A stretch of 13,371 nucleotides of DNA from Spirochaetia bacterium (GCA_026002265.1 BOBG01000059.1:1-13371), one strand, 5' to 3'. Counted from the stretch's first letter, positions 1 through 7,167 are shown. Notes: a model not told the origin generated them from the letters alone. Numbers and translations are program-made.

Positions 1-1040
1 GATTCACCGATTATTTTATTGCACCCCTCGCACTATTTCCTTACCGGGCTAATTATGTTTCTGATGTGGAAGGTTTTGCAGCATTCGGTAATAATGTGTA
101 CCGTGCAATTGGCTGTATTCCCACGCGGCGTTTTGCCGGCGATCCGCAGCTTATAAAAAATATCCGTTATGCTTTGTCACAAAAAGAAATAGTTGTAATT
201 TATCCCGAGGCACGGCATAGTAATGTTGGTACAAATAGCAGGCTGCCGCAATCTGTGGGCAAGCTCCTAAAGTTTTTAGGGGTTTCAGTTGTTATGATGA
301 AATCACATGGAAGTTATTTAGCTGCTCCGATATGGGACGAGGAGCACAGAAGGAAGGTTCCATTATCTGTCAGTCTTGAACTTATTTTGACACCTGAAGA
401 TACAAAGATAAAAACAGTTGCAGAATTAACCGAATTTATCAATGAACAATTTACCTACGATGAATATGCATGGCAGTATGATAATAATATCCGAATTGAC
501 TACCCAAAACGTGCTGAAGGATTGCACAAGGTATTATATAAATGCCCGCATTGCACATCTGAATATGAAATTATGAGTAAAAATGCCGATCTTATCTGCT
601 TGCACTGCGGTAAAATATGGTCAATGGGTGAGTACGGATCATTAAAAGCCGCAGACGGCGTCACAGAATTTCCGCATATTCCTGATTGGTATGAATGGCA
701 ACGCGATGAAGTAAAGCGTGAGATTGCAGCCGGGATTTATTATCTTGAAATACCGGTTAATATTGAAGCTCTGCCAAATGAAAAAGGGTTTATTCCATGC
801 GGCACCGGACATTTGACTCATAGGCCGGATGGATTTACGTTGAAAATGTCTGATACCGGTAAAACACTATCATTTGCATCTTGTGCATTGCCGTCTCTTC
901 ATACGGAGTATAATTACCGCGGACGCGGCGATGCCATCGTATTATCAACTAAAAATTGCTGTTATTATCTGTATTTTGATACAAAAAAAGCAAATCCCAC
1001 AAAGATCATGTTTGCAACTGAAGCATTTTTTTTTCATTGA
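1..1040 (+). CDS. Lysophospholipid acyltransferase-like protein with C-terminal zinc ribbon, 5' end cut by window
   Basis: The reading frame is open from the first complete codon (position 3) to TGA at 1038-1040, so the gene starts before the window; the GTG at 66 is only an internal codon. The visible start reads FTDYFIAPL, and its Asp could be the Asp of the HX4D acyltransferase motif whose His lies upstream. YPEARHS (about 201-221) sits where PlsC-type enzymes have their FPEGTRS-like motif. A CxxC...CxxC zinc ribbon follows (Cys codons at 543, 552, 597 and 606), then about 140 residues of a beta-rich tail. From memory, this layout occurs in a family annotated as 1-acyl-glycerol-3-phosphate acyltransferase in Treponema and Firmicutes, which would acylate a lysophospholipid at the membrane. 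The substrate is not shown by the sequence. The gene ends with a run of nine T (1026-1034) and meets sbcC tail to tail with one base between the stops, leaving no room for a terminator. Confidence 0.75.
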   Translation, partial: FTDYFIAPLALFPYRANYVSDVEGFAAFGNNVYRAIGCIPTRRFAGDPQLIKNIRYALSQKEIVVIYPEARHSNVGTNSRLPQSVGKLLKFLGVSVVMMKSHGSYLAAPIWDEEHRRKVPLSVSLELILTPEDTKIKTVAELTEFINEQFTYDEYAWQYDNNIRIDYPKRAEGLHKVLYKCPHCTSEYEIMSKNADLICLHCGKIWSMGEYGSLKAADGVTEFPHIPDWYEWQRDEVKREIAAGIYYLEIPVNIEALPNEKGFIPCGTGHLTHRPDGFTLKMSDTGKTLSFASCALPSLHTEYNYRGRGDAIVLSTKNCCYYLYFDTKKANPTKIMFATEAFFFH

Positions 1041-1041
1041 T

Positions 1042-4000
1042 TTATCGGATAATAACTCGTGAGCCGGAATTAGATTTTTTTATTTCAATCTGACTGGGAA
1101 TCCGGGACCGCATTTCACTGACATGGGAGATGAGTCCCACCATGCGGTGCTCACGAATCTCGTCAAGAATGTTGAATGCAAGATCCAATGTTGCCTCGTC
1201 CAAACTGCCGAAACCTTCGTCAATGAAGACTGCATCCAGACGCACCGCTCCGGATCGGGCTTGAATCGAGTCCGCGAGTCCCAGCGCAAGGCTAATGGAT
1301 GCCAAAAAACTCTCTCCGCCGGAAAGGGTACTGCACGGCCTGCTCTGGCCCGTGTGAGAATCACATACCTCAAGATCAAGTCCGGTAAAGGCATTTCCGC
1401 TTTTATAATCCAGATCAAGGCGCAGCCGGTAGCGACCCTCGCTCATACGATCAAAATATTTTGACGCACGGATGGTTACTTCTTCAAAATAGCGGCCCAA
1501 AAGCCACATATTGAAAGGTTTTTTTTGATGATTGGTGCCGGAAATATCATCAGAAAATCGTTTTTGAAGCAAATATTCTGCTTCAGACTCTTGAAAAAGG
1601 CTATTCAACCGGTTAAATTCAGCGGTTTTTTGCTCAAAAGCATTTAAATCAGTACGTGTTTCGATCAAGTTCTGTGTAGCTTTGTCCTGTTCTTTCCGGA
1701 ATGACTGCAAACGTGCGCCGGCTTTTTCACGATTCAGGTCCGGTTCAACATTGAATGTCCGGAGATTCATTTGGATTTTTTCAAACTGCTGCTCTTTTTC
1801 ACGAAGTTCAGAATCGAGCCGGATCTTCTGATCCTTCCAACCGGTTATTTCATGCTCCAGTTGTACTGCAAAATCAGCATTCAGAAGAGCGTTTTTCAAC
1901 GCATCAATATCGGTAAATGCTGAATGTACCAACAATTGTTCCAATCCGGACCGCGATTTCTGATACTTATTCTCAGCATCGATCCGGTTGGATTCGGCAT
2001 TTGCCCGGTTCGACTCGGCCTCGGCTTGTTCTTTTATCATTTTTTCCCGGGACTCTTTGTAGGCAGTAATAGCCGATTCCCACTTCGGAATCTCCCGTTC
2101 CCATTCGGCATGAACCGCGGCCGGAGATTTTCCCCACTCATTCCGGAATTGCTCTTGCTCCTGACGCATCGATTCAACAGTAGTCTGGAGATTCCGGTAT
2201 TTTTCACCTTCTCGCTCAAGGGTGCGCTCTTTTTCCCGGCGTTGATCTTCCGCACGATTCCGTTTCGGACGGTACGCGGTAAGCTGACGATTGCTATCGA
2301 GAATCGCAGTGTATTGTTTGTCCAGAGAGTGGACCGCGGCATGCTGTTGTTCGAGCATTGTCCCGGCGTCAGCCGGAGAAGGCATGGGATGATCCGGATT
2401 CACAGTATGATACTCTTCGAGAAGCCGGTTGATCTCGTGATCTTTCGCTGCGCGCTGTGTCTCGGCTACCGTCCACTGGCGTTCCGCGGCATTGTACGCA
2501 TCTTGAAGATCTTGGAGAGATTTTTCACTTTCAAAGCCCAAAGCCGCGCCCTCTGCACACGCGGGGTGATTTTTTGAACCGCATACCGGACAAGGTTCTC
2601 CTTTTTTCAACTGTGAAGCGAGGTGTGCCGCATAATTCATCCGCTGTTCCTGCGCCAGTCGGGTGACTTCAGAACGTAAACCGGGAAGACGTTGGGCAAT
2701 TTCCTCCTGATCTCGTTGCACCTGCACATATTCACGCACTGCATTGTCATGCAGCTGCACCATTTTTACAATTTCTGTACGCCGGCGCTCCTCAGCTTGA
2801 GCCTGCTCACGTTCAATCTGAAGCGTTTCCATCTGCGCGCTTTGTGATTCATAATTCCGGATTTTATCGTCAAGATTCTGGATACTTTTTTCAAAATTGT
2901 GCAATTCAACTTTTAAATATTCGTTTTTTGCGAATTGTTTATCGAGATCTTGCTGAGATGATCGGAGCTGCTGTTCTTTTTTGGCTAATTCCTGGATCCA
3001 TTGCATCTGTAAACGGCGGTCCTGTAGCATTTTTTCCTGATTATGTATTGTTGAGGATTGAAAATCCATTTCGGATTGCTTCTGCCTGACGTTTTCGGAA
3101 TGTGCAGTTGCAGCAGCGCTTTTTTCGGCCGCATGATCCGCATCATGGTGATCCTGTTCGACTCTTTCAAGGTGCGGACGCAATAATTCAGCCTGACGCG
3201 CACGATCGAGCCGGTTTTCCTTTTCATGGATTGAATCCGCATTATTTTCGTGCCGGGAAATTCGAGACTGCACTTCAGATAAAGCTTTAAGGCACTGCTC
3301 CTTTTCGTTAAGCACGTCAACAACTTTCTGCAAATAGATAACCGTTTCGTTAAGAGATTGTAAATGTTCATTAGCCACAGTCACTGCGGAGCTTTTTTCA
3401 GCATGGAGCTTTTCGTGATTTTCAGCGCTAATTCCTTGATCTTTAAGGGAATTGAGCGAGCGCTCGATTTCATCTCGTTTTTCTTTTAACTCTTTTGTTT
3501 GTTTAACGGCATAATCGGTGACTACATCAATTTTCTCCATTGAAAAAAGTTTACTGAGTAATGGTTTACGAGCCTTGCTGTTTTCTTTCAAAAATTTGGC
3601 AAATTCACCCTGGGGAAGGAGAACCACTTTACAAAATTGCTCTTTATCAAGGCCGATAAGTTCTTTAATTTTTTTATTTGCTTCATTTTTTTTACCGCTC
3701 GGATTGGCCGGAAAAGTATTAATTATTTCGTAGAGAGTTGCTTCTTCTTCAAATTTCAGATTTTTATTCGATCTGAGCGATCTATCGACCCGGTAACGTT
3801 TTGTTCCAAGACTGAATTCCAGAGAGACAGAACAATCTGTAGCCGGTTTTGCATAATCGCTATGGATCCGGTTGGTTCCGCGATCTCCCGGAACATCTCC
3901 ATAGAGCGCATAACAAATTGCATCAAAAATAGTCGTTTTACCGGATCCGGTTTTTCCGGTGATAAGGAAAATTTCACTTAATCCGCAAAAGTCGATAATT

Positions 4001-4053
4001 TCTTGTCCTACAAAGGGCCCGAAGTTTTCAAGTGTGAGTTTTTCCGGCCGCAT
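1042..4053 (-). CDS. sbcC: SbcC, ATPase subunit of the SbcCD nuclease (Rad50-like)
   Basis: The 1003-residue protein has the full SMC/Rad50 layout. Walker A is GKTGSGKT (residues 33-40), followed by IFDAICYALYG, and the Q-loop region is LLPQGEFAKFL (about 145-155). Long charged coiled coils surround the zinc hook CPVC (488-491). The ABC signature LSGGE is near 910 and Walker B AVFIDEGFGSLDEA near 941. SbcC with SbcD cleaves DNA hairpins, palindromes and protein-blocked ends. I place the start at 4053 rather than at the longer in-frame ATG (4089), because homology (MRPEKLTLENFGPF) begins there, a GGAG ribosome site lies seven bases upstream, and the longer start would overlap the upstream gene. 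The start is one base from the stop of the flavodoxin-like gene, so the two are co-transcribed. SbcD, usually encoded just upstream, is not in this window. The family assignment is very safe. Confidence 0.95.
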   Translation of the reverse strand: MRPEKLTLENFGPFVGQEIIDFCGLSEIFLITGKTGSGKTTIFDAICYALYGDVPGDRGTNRIHSDYAKPATDCSVSLEFSLGTKRYRVDRSLRSNKNLKFEEEATLYEIINTFPANPSGKKNEANKKIKELIGLDKEQFCKVVLLPQGEFAKFLKENSKARKPLLSKLFSMEKIDVVTDYAVKQTKELKEKRDEIERSLNSLKDQGISAENHEKLHAEKSSAVTVANEHLQSLNETVIYLQKVVDVLNEKEQCLKALSEVQSRISRHENNADSIHEKENRLDRARQAELLRPHLERVEQDHHDADHAAEKSAAATAHSENVRQKQSEMDFQSSTIHNQEKMLQDRRLQMQWIQELAKKEQQLRSSQQDLDKQFAKNEYLKVELHNFEKSIQNLDDKIRNYESQSAQMETLQIEREQAQAEERRRTEIVKMVQLHDNAVREYVQVQRDQEEIAQRLPGLRSEVTRLAQEQRMNYAAHLASQLKKGEPCPVCGSKNHPACAEGAALGFESEKSLQDLQDAYNAAERQWTVAETQRAAKDHEINRLLEEYHTVNPDHPMPSPADAGTMLEQQHAAVHSLDKQYTAILDSNRQLTAYRPKRNRAEDQRREKERTLEREGEKYRNLQTTVESMRQEQEQFRNEWGKSPAAVHAEWEREIPKWESAITAYKESREKMIKEQAEAESNRANAESNRIDAENKYQKSRSGLEQLLVHSAFTDIDALKNALLNADFAVQLEHEITGWKDQKIRLDSELREKEQQFEKIQMNLRTFNVEPDLNREKAGARLQSFRKEQDKATQNLIETRTDLNAFEQKTAEFNRLNSLFQESEAEYLLQKRFSDDISGTNHQKKPFNMWLLGRYFEEVTIRASKYFDRMSEGRYRLRLDLDYKSGNAFTGLDLEVCDSHTGQSRPCSTLSGGESFLASISLALGLADSIQARSGAVRLDAVFIDEGFGSLDEATLDLAFNILDEIREHRMVGLISHVSEMRSRIPSQIEIKKSNSGSRVIIR

Positions 4054-4054
4054 A

Positions 4055-4465
4055 TCAGACTCCGATGCGTTTGCCCATAGCCTCGGCATGGGAATCGTTC
4101 AAGAGTACCTCGCTCCAGTTTACAAGCATTCCCTCTTTTTCCATGAGTTTCATTAGATTGGAAAGTCCTTTTGATGTAAAAGGATATGTTTTTTTAAGAA
4201 AAGCCGCGCTCCGTTTTCCCCCGATACCTCCGCCGGATGTAGCAACAATCTTGAGAAGGGACTCCGGCATTTTTCCGCCAAAAAGCGAAATCTGCTCTGC
4301 AACCACTGCAAGGTACTCATAGCCGGGTAATTTATAGCCATCTTCCGTCCATGCATCAACAACATCAACCCGGTGACCCATTGATTCCATGCCTTTCTGC
4401 AATGCCCGGATATAACCGGGAATGCCATTTTGCTTCGCAGTCGCACTGACTATCGCTATTCTCAT
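4055..4465 (-). CDS. Small flavodoxin-like protein, function unknown
   Basis: The 136-residue protein starts MRIAIVSATAKQNG, a beta strand and loop of the kind that opens a Rossmann or flavodoxin fold. Further strands (HRVDVVDAW, YLAVVAEQ, LLKIVATSGGG) alternate with helices, and a glycine-rich segment GGGIGGK (78-84) could contact a cofactor. It resembles flavodoxin-like proteins annotated as hypothetical, but the classical TxTGxT FMN loop is not clearly present, so redox activity is a guess. The ATG at 4465 has a GAGGG ribosome site six bases upstream. It is the first gene of a two-gene operon with sbcC, one base apart, and occupies the slot usually held by sbcD. It has no nuclease (metallophosphatase) motifs and so cannot be SbcD. 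The coding call is firm; the function is not known. Confidence 0.75.
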   Translation of the reverse strand: MRIAIVSATAKQNGIPGYIRALQKGMESMGHRVDVVDAWTEDGYKLPGYEYLAVVAEQISLFGGKMPESLLKIVATSGGGIGGKRSAAFLKKTYPFTSKGLSNLMKLMEKEGMLVNWSEVLLNDSHAEAMGKRIGV

Positions 4466-4492
4466 CGAAAACCCTCATAAATAAACTATCAC

Positions 4493-4521
4493 ATGATACT
4501 CTGTTTTTGTGGTACAGTCAA
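4493..4521 (-). promoter_or_regulatory. Sigma70-type promoter of the flavodoxin-like/sbcC operon
   Basis: On the minus strand TTGACT (4521-4516) is followed after exactly 17 bases by TATCAT (4498-4493). This is a near-consensus -35/-10 pair 27 bases upstream of the start codon of the flavodoxin-like gene. The rest of the gap 4466-4649 holds no gene. It contains a small inverted repeat, TTCCG/CGGAA (4586-4590 and 4601-4605), with no clear terminator run. Confidence 0.6.
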
Positions 4522-4649
4522 TATTTAGAGCAATATTCCTCTATTTCTTCACAGTATAAACCAGAAAAATAGGTATTGAGTCTACTTCCGGTTTTATTTT
4601 CGGAAATTAGCCGGGGTTTATTTGGTACAATACCGGAAATGGCAGGGGA

Positions 4650-5189
4650 TTAGGGACGGAGGTCTGTCCCCAGCGACCGGTGCCACGGCAGCCGCTCCAA
4701 CACCCATTCCGGTGCGGGCTTTACTATCTGGACAATCCCTTGCTGATGATGGTGTAAGCCACCCCACTTCCAATCCTCCGGCAGCTCCACGATACCTGCT
4801 TTTACCGGATTTTGATCGATGTAATTATAGACTGTGATGAAATCCTCATCATCAATAATTTCCCGTGAAAAGAATCGATCTCCCCACAGATGTCCAGTTT
4901 TTCCATATTTATGATTCCACCGGATTGCGAGAACCATCTTGATCCATTTCATTATCACAGATAAACTTTGTCCCAATTCTGGTGTGATTAAAAAGTGAAA
5001 ATGATTATCCATGATGCAAAAATTGTGAAGTTCAAACTTATAGTTCTTTTTCGTTTTTGCTTCTTCGATAACTTTAAGGAACATTTTTTTGTCTTCATTA
5101 TCCTGTAGATCAAAGGCTTTCCGGTTGATCTCCGAAGCAACATGATATGTTTTTCCCTTACTCGTATCCCCACGGTCTGGACGTGCCAT
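4650..5189 (-). CDS. REP-associated tyrosine transposase (RAYT, Y1/HUH superfamily)
   Basis: The 179-residue protein has the IS200/RAYT Y1-transposase features. The N-terminus TYHVASEINRKAF matches the family opening. The HUH metal motif is NHFHFL (His63, His65). The element-typical WGDRFFSREI is near 102-111, and YNYIDQNPVKAGIV (121-134) supplies the presumed catalytic Tyr123 (Tyr121 is the alternative). Such enzymes nick single-stranded DNA at hairpin repeats through a 5'-phosphotyrosine bond, and RAYTs are thought to spread REP-type sequences. The start at 5189 has a perfect AAGGAGG five bases upstream. The frame looks intact. The last codons and the TAA stop overlap the left-hand repeat copy, so the C-terminal residues GTDLRP are encoded by the repeat. 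It lies between the flavodoxin-like gene and the divergent murG, with inverted repeat copies on both sides. The family call is strong; present activity is unknown. Confidence 0.9.
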   Translation of the reverse strand: MARPDRGDTSKGKTYHVASEINRKAFDLQDNEDKKMFLKVIEEAKTKKNYKFELHNFCIMDNHFHFLITPELGQSLSVIMKWIKMVLAIRWNHKYGKTGHLWGDRFFSREIIDDEDFITVYNYIDQNPVKAGIVELPEDWKWGGLHHHQQGIVQIVKPAPEWVLERLPWHRSLGTDLRP

Positions 5190-5199
5190 AGATTCCTCC

Positions 5200-5220
5200 T
5201 TGATCGCATTACACGATCAA
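5200..5220 (-). promoter_or_regulatory. Hairpin directly upstream of the transposase ribosome binding site
   Basis: TTGATCG (5200-5206) and CGATCAA (5214-5220) form a perfect 7-bp stem with a 7-base loop. On the minus strand the stem ends directly against the GGAGG ribosome site of the transposase gene. It could affect ribosome access or be a transposase recognition hairpin; the sequence alone does not decide. Confidence 0.4.
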
Positions 5221-5278
5221 TTACAGTACGGGTCGAAACGACAGTTTTGATTCAGTTTGCCGGAATTTTTAAAAATTT

Positions 5279-5335
5279 TGGGGACAGACCTCCGGTATCT
5301 CTTTTTAATATATATAATTACATGGGGTCAGACCT
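5279..5335 (+). repeat. RAYT-linked composite repeat, copy 1
   Basis: This copy is TGGGGACAGACCTC, then a 32-base AT-rich spacer with a TATATATA core, then GGGTCAGACCT. The two halves are variants of one motif, GGGGWCAGACCT, in direct orientation. Over 56 bases I count about 46 matches to the copy at 6924-6979, without gaps. A 14-base palindrome, AATTTTTAAAAATT, abuts it at 5264-5277. The element fills most of the region between the transposase and murG and ends 37 bases before the murG start codon. Confidence 0.75.
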
Positions 5336-5337
5336 AC

Positions 5338-5366
5338 TTGTAAAAAGTGCCGGAATCAATTAGTAT
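5338..5366 (+). promoter_or_regulatory. Possible murG promoter
   Basis: TTGTAA (5338-5343), 17 bases, then TAGTAT (5361-5366): four of six consensus bases in each box. The predicted transcript would begin at or next to the murG ATG (5373), and no clear Shine-Dalgarno sequence lies before that ATG. The -35 box lies just beyond the repeat element. The match is modest and could be chance. Confidence 0.3.
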
Positions 5367-5372
5367 TCATAA

Positions 5373-6440
5373 ATGGAGACGATTGCATTTACCGGCGGGG
5401 GAACAGGAGGGCATATTTATCCCGGGCTTGCGGTTGTGGCACACCTGCCGTACTACCAGGTCCTTTGGATAGGTTCAAACACAGGAATGGATCGGGGTAT
5501 TATTGAAAAAACTGGGGTGGCATTTTTTGGAATACCGGCCGGGAAGCTGCGCCGTTATTTCTCATTTGAGAATTTCCGTGATGTGTTAAAAGTTATCTCC
5601 GGTTTTTTTGCAGCGCGGAAAATTTTAAAAAAGGAAAAGCCGGCATTACTTTTTTCAAAAGGGGGCTATGTGAGTGTACCACCAGTACTTGCTGCTGCAT
5701 CTCTGTGTATACCGGTTTTTATTCATGAGTCAGATTTTAGTCCCGGTCTCGCTACGAAGATTGCATTACGCTTTACACAGAAAATATTTGTGGCATATCC
5801 GGAAACTGCCACTGCTTGTGGTGCGAAATATCAGAATAAAATAATTGTGTCCGGAAATCCGGTGAGGATGCAGTTTCGGAACGCTGATGCTACGGCCGGC
5901 CGGAAGTTTTTGAATATTGATCCGGATGAAAAAATTGTACTGATACTTGGGGGCAGTCAAGGAGCGCACGAGGTCAACAATCTGATTCAGGAGAGTCTGC
6001 CTGAACTGACAAAAATTTACACTGTTGTGCATCAAACCGGAAACGCAGAACAATATGCACCGTCTTTCCGGTATTATCCCCTTGCGTACATTGGAGAAGA
6101 GATGCCCCACCTGCTTGCTGCCGCTGAACTAGTTGTGGGTAGGAGCGGAGCCGGTACCGTGTGGGAATGTGCCACAGTGGGAGTGCCGATGATGTTGATT
6201 CCATTACGGGGAAATGCGACACGGGGCGATCAGGTAGAAAATGCTGGCTTTTTTGAACGAGCCGGTGCAGCACTTGTGCTGGAACAACCGGATTCAAAAA
6301 CATTGGTGGAAACGATTTATGGCTTTGCACATGATCCGGAAAAGAGGAATCGCATGGCTGCTGCTGCACAAAAAATCGGAACGCTTGATGGAGCATGCTG
6401 TATTAGCCATGCAATAAAAGAATTTGTGGAGAAAAGCTGA
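5373..6440 (+). CDS. murG: MurG, UDP-GlcNAc:lipid I GlcNAc transferase
   Basis: This 355-residue GT-B glycosyltransferase adds GlcNAc to lipid I to give lipid II at the cytoplasmic face of the inner membrane, the last intracellular step of peptidoglycan precursor synthesis. The N-terminal glycine loop is FTGGGTGGHIYPG (residues 6-18). SKGGYVSVPP (about 95-104) and HESDFSPGLATK (about 118-129) follow. The second domain starts with ILGGSQGAHEVNNLI and carries the donor-site segment VVGRSGAGTVWECATVGVPM and the GDQVENAGFFERAGAA region. The length is usual for the family. The start at 5373 is fixed by the glycine loop, although the ribosome site is poor. The stop overlaps the cvpA start (TGATG), implying coupled translation. 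The RAYT-linked repeat lies directly upstream and may have altered its leader. Confidence 0.95.
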   Translation: METIAFTGGGTGGHIYPGLAVVAHLPYYQVLWIGSNTGMDRGIIEKTGVAFFGIPAGKLRRYFSFENFRDVLKVISGFFAARKILKKEKPALLFSKGGYVSVPPVLAAASLCIPVFIHESDFSPGLATKIALRFTQKIFVAYPETATACGAKYQNKIIVSGNPVRMQFRNADATAGRKFLNIDPDEKIVLILGGSQGAHEVNNLIQESLPELTKIYTVVHQTGNAEQYAPSFRYYPLAYIGEEMPHLLAAAELVVGRSGAGTVWECATVGVPMMLIPLRGNATRGDQVENAGFFERAGAALVLEQPDSKTLVETIYGFAHDPEKRNRMAAAAQKIGTLDGACCISHAIKEFVEKS

Positions 6441-6919
6441 TGGTACCAATTGATATTATTTTATTGATTTTTATTCTCATTTTAACTATTCGGGCTGCAC
6501 TCCGGGGATTCACTGAAGAATCCTTATCTGTTGCGGCCGTGGTACTTGGGGCGTGGGTGGCTTTGATTTTGTACCGGAATGGTGCAACTTTTGTTCGGAC
6601 GAAAATGAACACCGATATTAAAATTTTTCCAGAATTGATAAGTTTTATTGTATTGTTTTTTATCGTGTTTGGTGTCGTGAAATTAGTGCAGATAATGCTC
6701 AAGGATATTGTCAAGCGGATTCATATTGGCGCTGTGGATCATTTTCTGGGGGCGGCATTTGGATTATTGGAGGGGATAACAGTCGCTGCATGTGTCGTTG
6801 TTCTACTTCGGATGCAGCCGATTTTTGATGCGGAACCGATTTTTGCCGGGTCTATTTTTGGAAATATGTTTGCCGGATTGAGTATTGCGTCAATTTTGCC
6901 GGTGATTCCGATTCAATAA
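6440..6919 (+). CDS. cvpA: CvpA family membrane protein
   Basis: The 159-residue protein has four predicted hydrophobic helices (about residues 4-22, 28-47, 62-84 and 105-127). The order of charged and glycine residues suits CvpA (colicin V production) proteins: a first helix ending RAALRGFTEES, a third helix followed by KDIVKRIHIGAVDHFLGAAFGLLEG, and a short tail. CvpA proteins lie in the inner membrane; members are linked to envelope homeostasis and colicin V secretion, but the biochemical role is unsettled. It overlaps the murG stop by one base, so the two form an operon, and I recall the same pair in Treponema. Its TAA stop overlaps the 5' edge of repeat copy 2, so the repeat has inserted directly at the gene end or runs into it. 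Confidence 0.85.
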   Translation: MVPIDIILLIFILILTIRAALRGFTEESLSVAAVVLGAWVALILYRNGATFVRTKMNTDIKIFPELISFIVLFFIVFGVVKLVQIMLKDIVKRIHIGAVDHFLGAAFGLLEGITVAACVVVLLRMQPIFDAEPIFAGSIFGNMFAGLSIASILPVIPIQ

Positions 6920-6922
6920 TTT

Positions 6923-6979
6923 TGGGGACAGACCTCTTGCATCTTTTTACAGTATATATATTTACACTGGGTCAGACCT
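6923..6979 (+). repeat. RAYT-linked composite repeat, copy 2
   Basis: TGGGGACAGACCTC (6923-6936) is followed by GGGTCAGACCT (6969-6979). The offset between the two motifs is 45 bases, exactly as in copy 1, with an AT-rich spacer containing TATATATA. The shared block reaches back to AATTTTGGGGACAGACCTC (6918-6936), identical to 5274-5292. No transposase gene is attached. Confidence 0.75.
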
Positions 6980-7003
6980 CGATCTGAATTTTTACGAACA
7001 GGA

Positions 7004-7062
7004 TCCACGAATTAACACGAATAAGAAAAACTAATTAGTGGATATTCGTGTGTATTCGTGGA
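7004..7062. repeat. Long imperfect inverted repeat
   Basis: The arms 7004-7023 (TCCACGAATTAACACGAATA) and 7043-7062 pair at 18 of 20 positions around a 19-base loop. Sequences of the type CCACGAATTAACACGAAT are, from memory, common as dispersed intergenic repeats in unrelated bacterial genomes. No other copy was seen in this window. Confidence 0.7.
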
Positions 7063-7073
7063 CAGCTTCCAGT

Positions 7074-7098
7074 GTTCCCTTCGACAGGCTCAGGGAAC
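7074..7098. repeat. REP-like hairpin with CGACAGGCTC core
   Basis: GTTCCCT (7074-7080) and AGGGAAC (7092-7098) form a perfect 7-bp stem around TCGACAGGCTC. The 10-mer CGACAGGCTC recurs in both arms of the palindrome at 7126-7167, so the two belong to one repeat family. I recall TTCGACAGGCTCAG-type sequences as widespread REP-like repeats. Confidence 0.7.
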
Positions 7099-7125
7099 GC
7101 CTTCAACCACGAGGGGGGTGACGGC

Positions 7126-7167
7126 ATCTCGACAGGCTCGATGCCCGGGTATCGAGCCTGTCGAGAT
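7126..7167. repeat. 42-base near-perfect palindrome
   Basis: The arms TCTCGACAGGCTCGAT (7127-7142) and ATCGAGCCTGTCGAGA (7151-7166) are exact reverse complements. The outermost A/T pair also matches, and the centre GCCCGGGT is itself palindromic except for one G:T pair. The whole could form a cruciform or a very stable RNA hairpin. It sits between convergent cvpA and the TPR gene. GGGGGTG (7114-7120) and CACCCCC (7184-7190) flank it and could pair as an outer stem. Confidence 0.85.

Larger units (their letters stand above)
4653..5335 (-). mobile_element. RAYT locus bounded by inverted repeat copies
   Basis: The transposase gene is enclosed by opposite-facing copies of TGGGGACAGACCTC: one on the minus strand at 4672-4659 and one on the plus strand at 5279-5292. 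A related GGGGTCAGACCT follows at 5324-5335. At the left end GGGAC (4653-4657) and GTCCC (4666-4670) could form a 5-bp hairpin around an 8-base loop. Outer boundaries are inferred from the repeats. No target-site duplication was identified, as expected for this transposase class. Confidence 0.6.

Noticed and set aside
1924..2577. 217-codon plus-strand frame opposite sbcC
   Set aside because: It lies within the well-supported SbcC coiled-coil region and has the Phe/Pro/Arg-rich look of an antisense frame.
4054..4089. Longer SbcC start giving 12 extra residues
   Set aside because: It would overlap the upstream gene, the added residues do not fit the family, and a ribosome site serves the ATG at 4053.
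5974..6396. 140-codon minus-strand frame opposite murG
   Set aside because: It is antisense to clear MurG motifs, without a ribosome site or a recognisable domain.
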